A stretch of DNA of 64,000 nt. Origin: Variovorax sp. OAS795. Lineage in GTDB: Bacteria > Pseudomonadota > Gammaproteobacteria > Burkholderiales > Burkholderiaceae_C. The translations under genes were made by a program, and so were the position numbers. Below are positions 36,389 to 45,592 of this stretch, in pieces; the stretch's first letter is position 1; each line of letters starts with the position of its first letter. A model generated the notes under the pieces. That model was given only the letters and a program-made list of their open reading frames with translations. It had not been told where the DNA came from and made no database searches. The DNA is taken from NCBI RefSeq assembly GCF_040546685.1, contig NZ_JBEPOH010000001.1, forward strand, positions 1,922,001 through 1,986,000, given 5' to 3'.

Positions 36389-37495
36389 TCAGGGGCCGTG
36401 CTTCTTGTCGCGCGGGAAGGTCCACCAGGGCAGCAGCGCGCGCAACGACTGCACCTGGCCGCTGGCGGCGGTTTCGTAGCCCGGCAGCGTGCCGAGCAGG
36501 TGCTGCCAGTTTTCGCTGCGCAGCACGGCCACGAGCGCCCGCATGGCCGGCTGTTCGAGCGCCGACTTGAGGCAGGCGAGGTGGTAGCGCTCGTGCACCA
36601 GGGGCACGAAGCTCAAGCCCTCGGCCTGGGCGGCCGATTCGAGTCCGAGCCCGGCATCGGCCTGGCGCGACGCCACCGCATGCGCCACGGCGGCATGCGA
36701 GGTCTCGCAGCGTTCGTAGCCCGCGAGCGCAGAGGGGTCGAGCGCGGCTTGCGACAGCAGCTCATCGAGCAGCACGCGCGTGCCGGTGCCGATCGCCCGG
36801 TTGACGTAGCGCGCCTGCATGCGCACCACGTCGGCCAGCGACCGCAGCCGCAGCGGATTGCCCTGCGCCACGATGAGGCCCTGCGTGCGCCGCGCGAAGC
36901 CGATGAGCTTGTGCTGCCCCGGCTTGAGCAGCGGTTGATAGGTGCGCTGGGCCAGCGAGCCGCGCGGCGGATGCTCCAGCGTATGAAAGCCCGCGAGCAC
37001 GCAGCGGCCCTGGTTCAGCGCGCGGATCGCATCGACGCTGCCCGTGAAATGGATGTCCAGGTGCAGCTGCGCCGTGCCCGCGGCATGGGTGCGCAGCAGC
37101 GCGAGCGCGTCGTCGTGGCTCGCCTGCAGGCTCAGCACATGGGTGCGGTCGTCGAAGGCGAGGGCGAAGGCGCGCTCCAGTTCCGCGTGCAGCGCCTCGA
37201 TCTGCGGCGCCAGCCGGGCCTGGGCCTGGCGCTCGGCCCACAGCAGCTTGTCGCCGAATTCCGAAAGCTGCGCGCGCTGGCCCTGCTCGCCCTGCACGAG
37301 CGGATGGCCGAGCGTCTGTTCCCAGTGCTTGAGCTCGCCCCACACATGGCGGTAGGACAGGCCGAGCCCGCGCGCGGCAGCCGAGATGGAGCCGTGCTCG
37401 CGCACCGCCTGCAGCAGCTGCATCAGCGGATTGCGGATCTGCCGCGAACCGCTGCGGCGGGGGCGGATCGCGTAGGAAAGATCGATCTGGTGCAC
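36389..37495 (-). CDS. ModE-like helix-turn-helix regulator fused to a periplasmic-binding-protein-like domain
   Basis: This 368-residue regulator has an N-terminal winged helix like ModE (RNPLMQLLQAVREHGSISAA then ARGLGLSYRHVWGELKHWEQ, about residues 20-70). It is followed by a linker and a substrate-binding-like domain (about 120-340; motifs FTGSVDAIRALNQGRCVLAG and GLIVAQGNPLRLRSLADV). Proteins of this design sense molybdate, tungstate or small anions, or organic ligands, and control transport or molybdoenzyme genes. The start is GTG. A tungstate transporter and a molybdenum hydroxylase operon are in the window 11-15 kb away, so it is a possible regulator of them, but nothing shows this directly. 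The MFS gene follows on the same strand. Confidence 0.85.
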   Translation of the reverse strand: MHQIDLSYAIRPRRSGSRQIRNPLMQLLQAVREHGSISAAARGLGLSYRHVWGELKHWEQTLGHPLVQGEQGQRAQLSEFGDKLLWAERQAQARLAPQIEALHAELERAFALAFDDRTHVLSLQASHDDALALLRTHAAGTAQLHLDIHFTGSVDAIRALNQGRCVLAGFHTLEHPPRGSLAQRTYQPLLKPGQHKLIGFARRTQGLIVAQGNPLRLRSLADVVRMQARYVNRAIGTGTRVLLDELLSQAALDPSALAGYERCETSHAAVAHAVASRQADAGLGLESAAQAEGLSFVPLVHERYHLACLKSALEQPAMRALVAVLRSENWQHLLGTLPGYETAASGQVQSLRALLPWWTFPRDKKHGP

Positions 37496-37566
37496 GAAGG
37501 CTGGCGGGCGGGAATGGAGGCCGGCTCATTATGCAGAGCCGTCCGCTGCGCGCCTGCTGCCGTGCG

Positions 37567-38922
37567 TCAGGCCGTTTCTGCGAGTGCGTCGCCCAGCGCG
37601 TTCACGAGGCGGTCGATCTCGGCCTTCTCGGAAATGAAGGGCGGCGCAATCTGGATCGTGTCGCCGCCGTAGCGCACGTAGAAGCCCTTCTTCCAGCAGT
37701 TCATCGCGATCTCGTACGGCCGGCGCGCCGGTTCGCCCGGCAGCGCGGCGATCGTGAGGCCCGCGGCCAGGCCGTAGTTGCGGATGTCCGTCACGTGCTT
37801 GCTGCCCTTGAGGCTGTGCACCGCGTTCTCGAAATGCGGGGCGAGCGTCTTCACGCGGCCGATCATGTCTTCCTTCTGGAGCACGTCGAGCGCGGCGATG
37901 CCGGCGGCGCAGGCCACCGGATGCGCGCCATAGGTGTAGCCGTGCGGAAATTCGAGCATGTAGTCCGGGCCGCCGGCCGCCATGAAGGTGTCGTAGATCT
38001 CCTTGCTGGCAACCACCGCGCCCAGCGGCTGCGCACCGTTGGTCACCTGCTTGGCGATGTTCATGATGTCCGGCGTCACGCCGAAGGCTTCTGCGCCCGT
38101 GAGCGCGCCGCAGCGTCCGAAACCGGTGATCACTTCGTCGAAGATCAGCAGGATGTTGTGGGCGGTGCAGATGTCGCGCAGCCGCTTCAGGTAGCCCTTG
38201 GGCGGAATCACCACGCCGGCCGAACCGGCAAAGGGCTCGACGATCACGGCCGCGATGTTCGATGCATCGTGCAGCGCAATCAGGTCGAGCAGGCGGTCGG
38301 CCAGCTCGGCGCCGTTCTCGGACATGCCGCGCGTGAAGGCATTGGCCGCGATCTGCGTGTGCGGCAGGTGGTCGGCTTCCACGCCCTGGCCGAAAAGCTT
38401 GCGATTGGCCGCGATTCCGCCGACCGAAATGCCGCCGAAGTTGACGCCGTGGTAGCCCTTCTCGCGGCCGATCAGGCGCGTCTTGCTCGCGAGGCCCTTG
38501 GTGCGCCAATAGGCGCGCGCCATTTTCAGCGAGGTGTCGGCGGCTTCGGAGCCCGAGCCGGTGAAGAACACGTAGTCCAGGCCCGCGGGCGTGAGTTCCT
38601 TGATCTTGTTGGCCAGCTCGAATGAGAGCGGATGGCCGAACTGGAAGGCGGGCGAGTAGTCGAGCCTCGCGATCTGGCGGCTCACGGCCTCGGTGATCTC
38701 GGGGCGGCCATGGCCGAGGCCCGAGCACCAGAGACCCGAGAGGCCGTCGAAGATCTTGCGGCCGTCGCCATCGGTGAAGTAGGCGCCCTTGGCCTCCACG
38801 ATCAGGCGCGGATCGGCCTTGAAGTTGCGGTTGCCGGTGTAGGGCATCCAGTGCGCGTCGAGCCATGCGGCGTCGGTGCGGAGGGCAGGCGTCGGTTCGA
38901 TGGCGGGCGTGGCAAGGGTCAT
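37567..38922 (-). CDS. Omega-amino acid:pyruvate aminotransferase (class III, PLP-dependent)
   Basis: This 451-residue class III aminotransferase has intact PLP-binding residues: TGSGSEAADTSLKMARAYW (phosphate loop), Asp in LLIFDEVITGFGR (D262) and the Schiff-base lysine in MNIAKQVTNGAQPLGAV (K291). WMPYTGNRNFKADPRLI at the N-terminus is characteristic of beta-alanine:pyruvate aminotransferases. It probably converts beta-alanine or another omega-amino acid to the semialdehyde with pyruvate as acceptor. It is divergent from a LysR gene across a 108-base region, which may control it. No semialdehyde dehydrogenase gene is adjacent, so the rest of the pathway is elsewhere. Confidence 0.9.
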   Translation of the reverse strand: MTLATPAIEPTPALRTDAAWLDAHWMPYTGNRNFKADPRLIVEAKGAYFTDGDGRKIFDGLSGLWCSGLGHGRPEITEAVSRQIARLDYSPAFQFGHPLSFELANKIKELTPAGLDYVFFTGSGSEAADTSLKMARAYWRTKGLASKTRLIGREKGYHGVNFGGISVGGIAANRKLFGQGVEADHLPHTQIAANAFTRGMSENGAELADRLLDLIALHDASNIAAVIVEPFAGSAGVVIPPKGYLKRLRDICTAHNILLIFDEVITGFGRCGALTGAEAFGVTPDIMNIAKQVTNGAQPLGAVVASKEIYDTFMAAGGPDYMLEFPHGYTYGAHPVACAAGIAALDVLQKEDMIGRVKTLAPHFENAVHSLKGSKHVTDIRNYGLAAGLTIAALPGEPARRPYEIAMNCWKKGFYVRYGGDTIQIAPPFISEKAEIDRLVNALGDALAETA

Positions 38923-39030
38923 GGCGCTTCCCGCACGGGGCGGGCTCCAAAGGGATGATGAGGTATGTGGATTGTTGGCACAGGCTTCAGTGTGGAGAAT
39001 GGCGCAATATCAATGTTCACTTGACACTTC

Positions 39031-39999
39031 ATGCAAGTAAAAGCCAGCACCCGGCGCGGCACCCCACACAGTGCCGAAAGCCCGCGCAACCGCGCCGTAC
39101 TGGGGCAGCTCAGCGACATGGACCTGCGCCTGCTCAAGGTGTTCAAGAGCGTGGTCGACTGCGGCGGCATGGCCGCGGCCGAGCTGGAGCTCAACATCGG
39201 CACTTCCACCGTGAGCCGGCATGTGAAGGACCTGGAGACGCGGCTTGGCCTCGTGCTGTGCCGGCGCGGGCGCGCGGGCTTCGCGCTCACGGCCGAGGGC
39301 CAGCGCGTGTACGACGAGACGCTGCGGCTGCTGGCCTCGGTCGATGCCTTCCGCGGCAGCATCGACGACATTCACAACCGCATGGGCGGACAGCTGGAGG
39401 TGGCGCTGTTCGACAAGACGGCCACCAACCCGAAGGCGCGCATCGGCGAAGCCATCGCGCGCTTCACGGAACTGGCGCCCGAGGTGAACCTGGCGGTGCA
39501 CGTGGGCTCGATCAACGCCATCGAGCAGGGCGTGCTCGAGGGCAATTTCCAGATCGGCATCATTCCGGCGCACCGGGCCTCGAAGAGCCTGGTGTATGCC
39601 GACCTGTTCGACGAGACGATGCTGCTGTATTGCGGCGCCGGGCATCCGCTTTTCGGCAGCAACCACTCGAAGCTCACGTGGGCCAAGCTGCGGGAGCATC
39701 ATTTCGCGGGTCTTGGCTACCACTCGCCCAACATGGAACTGAGCCACCGCGCGAAGCTGTCGCGCAAGGCGACGGGCTTCGACCAGGAGGCGATTGCCAC
39801 GCTGATTCTTTCGGGGCGGTTCCTCGGCTTTCTGCCCGACCACTACGCGCAGGTGTTCGAGGAGCGCGGGCTGATGAAGGCGGTGTTGCCGGCGCGGTTC
39901 AACTACGTGTGCCGGTTCGTGAGCCTGCTGCGAAGGTCGCCGAAGCCGTCACGGGCTGTGCTGGCGTTTCAGGAGTGCCTGGCTATGGCGCATGAGTAA
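39031..39999 (+). CDS. LysR family transcriptional regulator
   Basis: This 322-residue protein has a helix-turn-helix (MDLRLLKVFKSVVDCGGMAA then NIGTSTVSRHVKDLETRLG; residues about 30-90) behind a 29-residue basic leader. The C-terminal effector domain follows. The leader RAVLGQLSDMDLRLLKVF looks conserved in this subfamily, so the long start was kept; a start at 39118 is an alternative. It is divergent from the aminotransferase gene. The intervening region has a TTCACTTGACACTTCA segment just before the ATG that could be a control site. The regulated substrate is unknown, with omega-amino acids the obvious candidate. Confidence 0.88.
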   Translation: MQVKASTRRGTPHSAESPRNRAVLGQLSDMDLRLLKVFKSVVDCGGMAAAELELNIGTSTVSRHVKDLETRLGLVLCRRGRAGFALTAEGQRVYDETLRLLASVDAFRGSIDDIHNRMGGQLEVALFDKTATNPKARIGEAIARFTELAPEVNLAVHVGSINAIEQGVLEGNFQIGIIPAHRASKSLVYADLFDETMLLYCGAGHPLFGSNHSKLTWAKLREHHFAGLGYHSPNMELSHRAKLSRKATGFDQEAIATLILSGRFLGFLPDHYAQVFEERGLMKAVLPARFNYVCRFVSLLRRSPKPSRAVLAFQECLAMAHE

Positions 40000-40035
40000 G
40001 GGTCGGAAAAAACGGCGCGCTCTCAACCCAGCTGG

Positions 40036-40821
40036 TCAACGCTGCCCGCTGGGCAGCAACAGATGCTTGGCCCCGATGTGCGCCTCCATCTCGTGCATGT
40101 GCGCCTCCGCATCGACCATGTGCTCGGCCATGAGACGCCGCACCTCGGCCGCATCTTCCCTGCGGTAGGCCGACAGCAACTGCGTGTGATAGTCGACATT
40201 GGCCTCGCCGAAGTGGTGATGGTCCAGCGCCTTCTTGTAGACCACGAGGTCGCGCAGCAGGTCGTTCAGGAAGCGGCACATGAAGGACAGCACCGGATTG
40301 GGGCAGGCTTCGGCCAGCATGGTGTGAAACGCGAGTTCGGCCTCGCGCTGGGTGCGCAGCTCGTCTTCGCTCGTGGGCTCTATCGTGCAAAGGCGCACAT
40401 TGGCTTCGAGCCGCTCGAAGTGCTCGGGCGTGAGCTTGCCGACCACGCTCACCGCCAGTTCGGGCTCCAGCACCTTGCGCAGCTGGTAGATGTGGTGGCC
40501 GTCCAGGTGGTGAAAGTGCAGGAAGTTGCGCAGCGGCTCCGACGCATGGTCGACAGACACCTGCTGCAGATACGCCCCGCCCCCCGGCCCGGTGCGGATG
40601 GAGATCAGCCCGCGCACTTCCAGCGCCTTCAGTGCCTCGCGCACCGTGCTCTTCGAATAGCCGAAAAGCTCGATCAACTCCTTCTCGTTCGGCAGCCGGT
40701 CGCCCGGCTGCTTGCGCTCGGCCACGATCCAGCGCTTGACGTCCTCGACGATGACGTCGGAGAGCTTCTGCCGCTTGGCGCGGTTTTGCCCAAAGGCCAT
40801 GGCGTCCTGCGGCGATTTCAT
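40036..40821 (-). CDS. FadR/GntR family regulator with FCD effector domain
   Basis: This 261-residue protein has an N-terminal winged helix (KLSDVIVEDVKRWIVAERKQ then PGDRLPNEKELIELFGYSKS; residues about 15-80) and a C-terminal all-helical FCD domain (about 95-235). The histidines in the FCD domain (AFHTMLAEACPNPV and the later HMHEMEAH) are likely metal ligands. Such regulators are usually repressors released by a carboxylic acid effector. The start MKSPQDAMAFGQNR is preferred to a longer one. The gene is divergent from the Liv-type ABC operon over 199 bases and is its likely regulator. Confidence 0.88.
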   Translation of the reverse strand: MKSPQDAMAFGQNRAKRQKLSDVIVEDVKRWIVAERKQPGDRLPNEKELIELFGYSKSTVREALKALEVRGLISIRTGPGGGAYLQQVSVDHASEPLRNFLHFHHLDGHHIYQLRKVLEPELAVSVVGKLTPEHFERLEANVRLCTIEPTSEDELRTQREAELAFHTMLAEACPNPVLSFMCRFLNDLLRDLVVYKKALDHHHFGEANVDYHTQLLSAYRREDAAEVRRLMAEHMVDAEAHMHEMEAHIGAKHLLLPSGQR

Positions 40822-41020
40822 GCGTGAAAGGTCATTTCGAGGGTGAGGAAGCACTCGGGAGCAGGGATCAGGCCCGGGCCTCCCGGATTTTGGCACGGCC
40901 ATTGCTAGCGGGTTTTTACCAGCATATTAATCCTATTTATCCGCTTAAATTCGCTGCCGACTCAGGCCGCGCCGTTTCTCTTTTCGCTCCCTCACCTCCC
41001 ATCCACGTCCGGAGAATTCC
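40822..41020. promoter_or_regulatory. Divergent promoter region, FadR-type regulator and Liv-type ABC operon
   Basis: The 199-base gap carries an AT-rich island (about 40911-40955, including AGCATATTAATCC) that contrasts with the surrounding GC-rich DNA. It probably holds promoters for both genes. No perfect GntR-type palindrome (TGGT-N3-ACCA) was seen. Confidence 0.45.
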
Positions 41021-42226
41021 ATGCAACGCAGACACCTTCTTCAGCTCGCCGCCCTGTCGGCCGCTTCCGCCTCGCTCCTGGGCAGCCGCGCCGCCTTCGC
41101 CCAGCCGGCCGATGCGATCCGCTTCGGTTGCCCGGTCCCGATGTCGGGCGCCTTTGCGGCCAACGGCAAGTTCGCCGACCTAGGCATGAAACTGGCCATC
41201 GAGCAATACGGCAGCGTGCTGAAGCGCCCGCTGGCCTACACAGTGCTCGACACCGAAGGCAAGCCGGCCACGGCCGTGCGCAAGGTGCAGGAGGCCTCGC
41301 AGCAGCAGGGCGCCAAGTTCTTCGCGGGCGGCATCCTGTCGTCCGAGGCGTTGGCCATGGGCAAGGAGGCCGAGAAGGCCGGCGGCATCTTCATCACCAC
41401 GGCGGGCGCCGACGAGATCACGGGCAAGGACTGCAACCCTGCCACCTTCCGCTGGTCGGTGCCCACTTTCGGCGCCATCGAGCAGACCGTCCGCCCGCTG
41501 ATCGCCTCCATGCCCAAGGCCAAGCGCTGGTACACCATCACGCCGCAGTACGTGTTCGGAGAAGGCCTCCTGGGCGCGGCCAAGAACATCTTCCAGGAGA
41601 AGGGCATCGAGCACGTGGGCAACAGCTACCACTCGCTCAACGAGAAGGAGTTCAGCGGCTACCTCACCAACGCGATGGCTGCCAAGCCCGACGTGCTGCT
41701 GCTCCTGAACTTCGGCGCACAGTCGTCCGCCGCGCTGCGCCAGGCGGTGAGCTTCGGCATGCACAAGAACATGACCATCCTCATGGCCTGGGCCTCGGGC
41801 CTGGAGCAGTTCGACGAGCTCGGCGCCGACCTGTGCGATGGCGTCTACTTCGGTGCGCAGTACTGGCACACGGCCGACACCACGCTCAACAAGGACCTGT
41901 TGAAGCTCACGGCCGACAAGCTGAAGATCGTGCCCAACTACAGCCTCGCGGGTTCGTATGTCTGCACCAAGATCCTCATCGACGGTATCGTCAAGGCGGG
42001 CACCGTCGACCAGAAGGCCGTGATCGCGGCACTCGAAGGCATGAAGTACGACGGCCTCACGGGCAGCGAGGAAATCCGCAAGGCCGACCACCAGGTCATC
42101 AAGGACTACTACCTGCTCAAGGGCAAGGCCAAGTCGAAGATGAAGAACGCGGCCGACTATGTGGACGTGGTGAGCGCGGGCAAGTCCTTCCTTCCCATCG
42201 ACAAGACCGGCTGCAAGCTGGCCTGA
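41021..42226 (+). CDS. Liv-type ABC transporter substrate-binding protein
   Basis: This 401-residue periplasmic binding protein begins MQRRHLLQLAALSAASASLL with a twin-arginine-like signal peptide cleaved near AAFAQPA. It has the type I periplasmic binding fold of the Leu/Ile/Val family (FGCPVPMSGAFAANGKFADL, KFFAGGILSSEALAMGKEAE, NYSLAGSYVCTKILIDGIV). It is the first gene of a complete ABC cassette. The ligand is unknown; members of this family bind branched amino acids, amides, urea or aromatic acids. The downstream amidohydrolase and M81 peptidase suggest a ureido, amide or cyclic peptide compound. Confidence 0.93.
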   Translation: MQRRHLLQLAALSAASASLLGSRAAFAQPADAIRFGCPVPMSGAFAANGKFADLGMKLAIEQYGSVLKRPLAYTVLDTEGKPATAVRKVQEASQQQGAKFFAGGILSSEALAMGKEAEKAGGIFITTAGADEITGKDCNPATFRWSVPTFGAIEQTVRPLIASMPKAKRWYTITPQYVFGEGLLGAAKNIFQEKGIEHVGNSYHSLNEKEFSGYLTNAMAAKPDVLLLLNFGAQSSAALRQAVSFGMHKNMTILMAWASGLEQFDELGADLCDGVYFGAQYWHTADTTLNKDLLKLTADKLKIVPNYSLAGSYVCTKILIDGIVKAGTVDQKAVIAALEGMKYDGLTGSEEIRKADHQVIKDYYLLKGKAKSKMKNAADYVDVVSAGKSFLPIDKTGCKLA

Positions 42227-42251
42227 GGCCGCCAAGGACACCGGCGCGCCC

Positions 42252-43112
42252 ATGACCGTCTACCTGCTCCAGACCATCAACGGAATCGGCATCGGCATGC
42301 TGTATTTCCTGCTGGCCGTTGGCTTGTCCATCGTGTTCGGCCTGCTGCGCTTCGTGAATTTCGCGCACGGGGCTTTCTACCTGCTGGGCGCGTACCTGTG
42401 CTTCCAGGCCATGCAGTGGGGTCTCGACTTCTGGGCCGCGCTGGTGCTGGTGCCGCTGTTCGTGGGCGCGCTGGGCTGGCTCGCGGAAAAGCTGCTGCTG
42501 CGCCGCGTGTACGCCAAGGCGCACGAGTTTCACATCCTCGTGACCGTGGGGCTCGCGCTGGCGGTGCAGGAGATCGTCATCGTGTTCTGGGGGCCGCTGG
42601 GCAACAGCGTGCCGACCCCCGACCTGCTCCAGGGTGTGGTGATGTGGGGCAGCTTCATCTATCCCAAGTACCGGCTCTTCGTGATCGGCTTCACGGCCGT
42701 GCTCGCGGTGCTCCTGTGGTGGGTGCTCGAAGGCACGCGCCTGGGCAGCGCGGTGCGCGCGGGCAGCGAATCGACCGAGATGGTGTCGCTGCTCGGCATC
42801 AACGTGTTCCGTGTGTTCAGCCTGGTGTTCGCATTGGGCGCGGGCACCGCGGCACTGGCCGGCGTGCTCGCTGCGCCGATCCGCGGGGCCGAGCCTTTCA
42901 TGGGCGTGGAGGCGCTCAGCGTCGCCTTCGTGGTGGTGGTGATCGGCGGGCTCGGGAGCTTCGGCGGGGCGCTCGTCGGCGGACTCCTGATCGGCATCGT
43001 GCAAAGCCTCATGAGCACCATCTGGCCGCCGGGCGCGAGCCTGATGATCTACGTCGCCATGGGTGCCGTGCTGCTGTTGCGTCCGCATGGCCTGCTCGGC
43101 CGGACCACCTGA
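42252..43112 (+). CDS. Liv-type ABC transporter permease (LivH)
   Basis: This 286-residue permease has about eight helices and LivH family motifs: GIGMLYFLLAVGLSIVFGLL, FVNFAHGAFYLLGAYLCF, and the cytoplasmic GSAVRAGSESTEMVSLLGIN that contacts the ATPase. It lies 25 bases after the binding-protein gene and 7 bases before livM. Together with LivM it forms the membrane channel. It is of normal length. Confidence 0.93.
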   Translation: MTVYLLQTINGIGIGMLYFLLAVGLSIVFGLLRFVNFAHGAFYLLGAYLCFQAMQWGLDFWAALVLVPLFVGALGWLAEKLLLRRVYAKAHEFHILVTVGLALAVQEIVIVFWGPLGNSVPTPDLLQGVVMWGSFIYPKYRLFVIGFTAVLAVLLWWVLEGTRLGSAVRAGSESTEMVSLLGINVFRVFSLVFALGAGTAALAGVLAAPIRGAEPFMGVEALSVAFVVVVIGGLGSFGGALVGGLLIGIVQSLMSTIWPPGASLMIYVAMGAVLLLRPHGLLGRTT

Positions 43113-43119
43113 GAATCCC

Positions 43120-44082
43120 ATGCCAAGAAAAATCACTTTCCTTCTGGCGCTTGCCGTTGCGCTGGGTCTGCCGCTCGTGCTGCGCTCGGGCTCGCTCGCG
43201 AGCGAGGTGCTGATCTATGCGCTTGCCGCGCTGGGCTGCAACCTGCTGCTGGGCTACACGGGCCTGCTCTCGTTCGGACAGGGCATCTTCTTCGGGCTGG
43301 GCAGCTACACCATCGCGATCCTGCTCACGCGCTGGCAGCTGCCGCTGCCGCTCGCACTGCTCGCGGCGGTTGCCATGGGTGCTCTGGGCGCGGCGCTGGT
43401 CGGCTGGGTCGCCATCCGCCAGCGCGGCACCTACTTCGTGATGCTCACGCTGGCCTTCGCGCAGATGTTCTACTTCGTGGCGTACACCGCTTCGGGGCTC
43501 ACGGGCGGGGACAACGGGCTGCTCGACGTGCCGCGCCCCGCCTTCATGGACTCGCCGTGGAAGTACTACGCCTTCGTGGCCGTGATGTTCCTCATCGCCT
43601 TCGGCCTCTTGCTGCGCGTGACCGATTCGGTGTTCGGCCGCACGCTGCTCGCCATCCGCGACAACGAGGACCGTGCCGCCGCCGTCGGCTACGACCTCAA
43701 GCGCTTCAAGCTGCTGGCCTTCGTGATCTCGGGCGCCGTCACCGGCCTCGCGGGCGGCCTGCACGCGATGATGACCGGCATCGCGCCGCTGTCGAACGCC
43801 GAATACCACACGAGCGAAATGATCCTGGTCATCACCGTGATCGGCGGCACCGGGAACCTGTTCGCCTCGGTGCTGGGATCGGCCTTCTACGTGCTGCTGG
43901 CCGACTGGCTGTCCACGCTGTGGCCGCGTTGGCTCTTGCTGCTGGGGCTGTTGCTGATCGGCGTGAGCATCGGCATGCAGCGCGGGCTCTGGGGCCTGGG
44001 CGAGAGCGCATGGCGCCGGTGGTTCCGCAAGGCGCCACCACCGGCTGCGGCCGTGCCTGCGGTGCAAGGAGACAAGGCATGA
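43120..44082 (+). CDS. Liv-type ABC transporter permease (LivM)
   Basis: This 320-residue permease has about nine helices. The LivM motifs GCNLLLGYTGLLSFGQGIFF and SVFGRTLLAIRDNEDRAAAVGYDLKRFKLLAF (the EAA-like coupling loop) are intact. The start MPRKITFLLALAVAL gives the first helix; an upstream in-frame start overlaps livH unnecessarily. The C-terminal 25 residues are a hydrophilic Ala/Pro-rich tail. The stop overlaps the livG start by ATGA-type coupling (shared bases 44080-44082). Confidence 0.92.
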   Translation: MPRKITFLLALAVALGLPLVLRSGSLASEVLIYALAALGCNLLLGYTGLLSFGQGIFFGLGSYTIAILLTRWQLPLPLALLAAVAMGALGAALVGWVAIRQRGTYFVMLTLAFAQMFYFVAYTASGLTGGDNGLLDVPRPAFMDSPWKYYAFVAVMFLIAFGLLLRVTDSVFGRTLLAIRDNEDRAAAVGYDLKRFKLLAFVISGAVTGLAGGLHAMMTGIAPLSNAEYHTSEMILVITVIGGTGNLFASVLGSAFYVLLADWLSTLWPRWLLLLGLLLIGVSIGMQRGLWGLGESAWRRWFRKAPPPAAAVPAVQGDKA

Positions 44083-44845
44083 GCGAACCCGTACTCATCG
44101 AAGCCATCGGCGTCACCAAGCACTACGGCAAGTTCGCCGCGCTCGGCGGGGTCGACCTGAAGATCAGGCGCAACACCGTGCACTCGGTGATCGGCCCGAA
44201 CGGTGCCGGCAAGACCACGCTCTTTCACATGCTCACGGGCACCGGCAGCACCACCGGCGGCCGCATCCTGTTCGACGGCCACGACGTGACGCACGAGCCG
44301 GATCACAAGCGCGTGCAGCGCGGCATGGCGCGTTCGTTCCAGGTCACGAGCCTGTTCGCCAGCCTTTCGGTGCGCGAGAACCTGCGCGTGGCGGCGCAGG
44401 GCATCGCGCCGCGCCAGGCCATGAACTGCTGGCGCGCGCCGGTCGGCGAACGCGCCTGCGCCGAGACGGTGGCCGAGGTGCTGGCGCGCGTCGGCCTGGA
44501 GCGCCTGGCCGACGTGCCCGCCAGCGAGCTCTCGCACGGCCAGCAACGCCGCCTCGAAGTGGGCATGGCACTGGCCGCGAAGCCCAAAGCCATCTTCCTT
44601 GACGAGCCGACCTCGGGGATGGGCATCGACGACCTGGACGACATGAAGCGCCTGATCCGCGGCCTGCGCGATGCGCACACCGTGGTGCTGATCGAGCACA
44701 ACATGAACATCGTGATGGACATTTCCGACACGGTGACCGTCATGCAACTGGGCCGTGTGCTGGCCGAGGGGCTGCCAGGCGACATCCGGGCCGATGCGCG
44801 CGTGCGCACGGCCTATCTCGGCAACATGATTACCGGGGGAAAAGC

Positions 44846-44849
<4 letters not shown>
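44079..44849 (+). CDS. Liv-type ABC transporter ATP-binding protein (LivG)
   Basis: This 256-residue ATPase has Walker A GPNGAGKTT (39-47), signature LSHGQQRRLE (from 151) and Walker B AIFLDEP (171-177). LIEHNMNIVMDISDTVTVMQ is typical for the LivG subunit. The signature His in LSHGQ replaces the usual Gly and is frequent in LivG. The gene overlaps both neighbours, livM and livF, by four bases, so the cassette is a single transcript. Confidence 0.94.
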
Positions 44850-45559
<710 letters not shown>

Positions 45560-45592
45560 GGCATCCGCATCCCTTCTTTGATTTCTACAACG

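Noticed and set aside
39021..39026. TTGACA as a -35 box for the LysR gene
   Set aside because: It lies five bases before the start codon, and no -10 element follows at the right distance.
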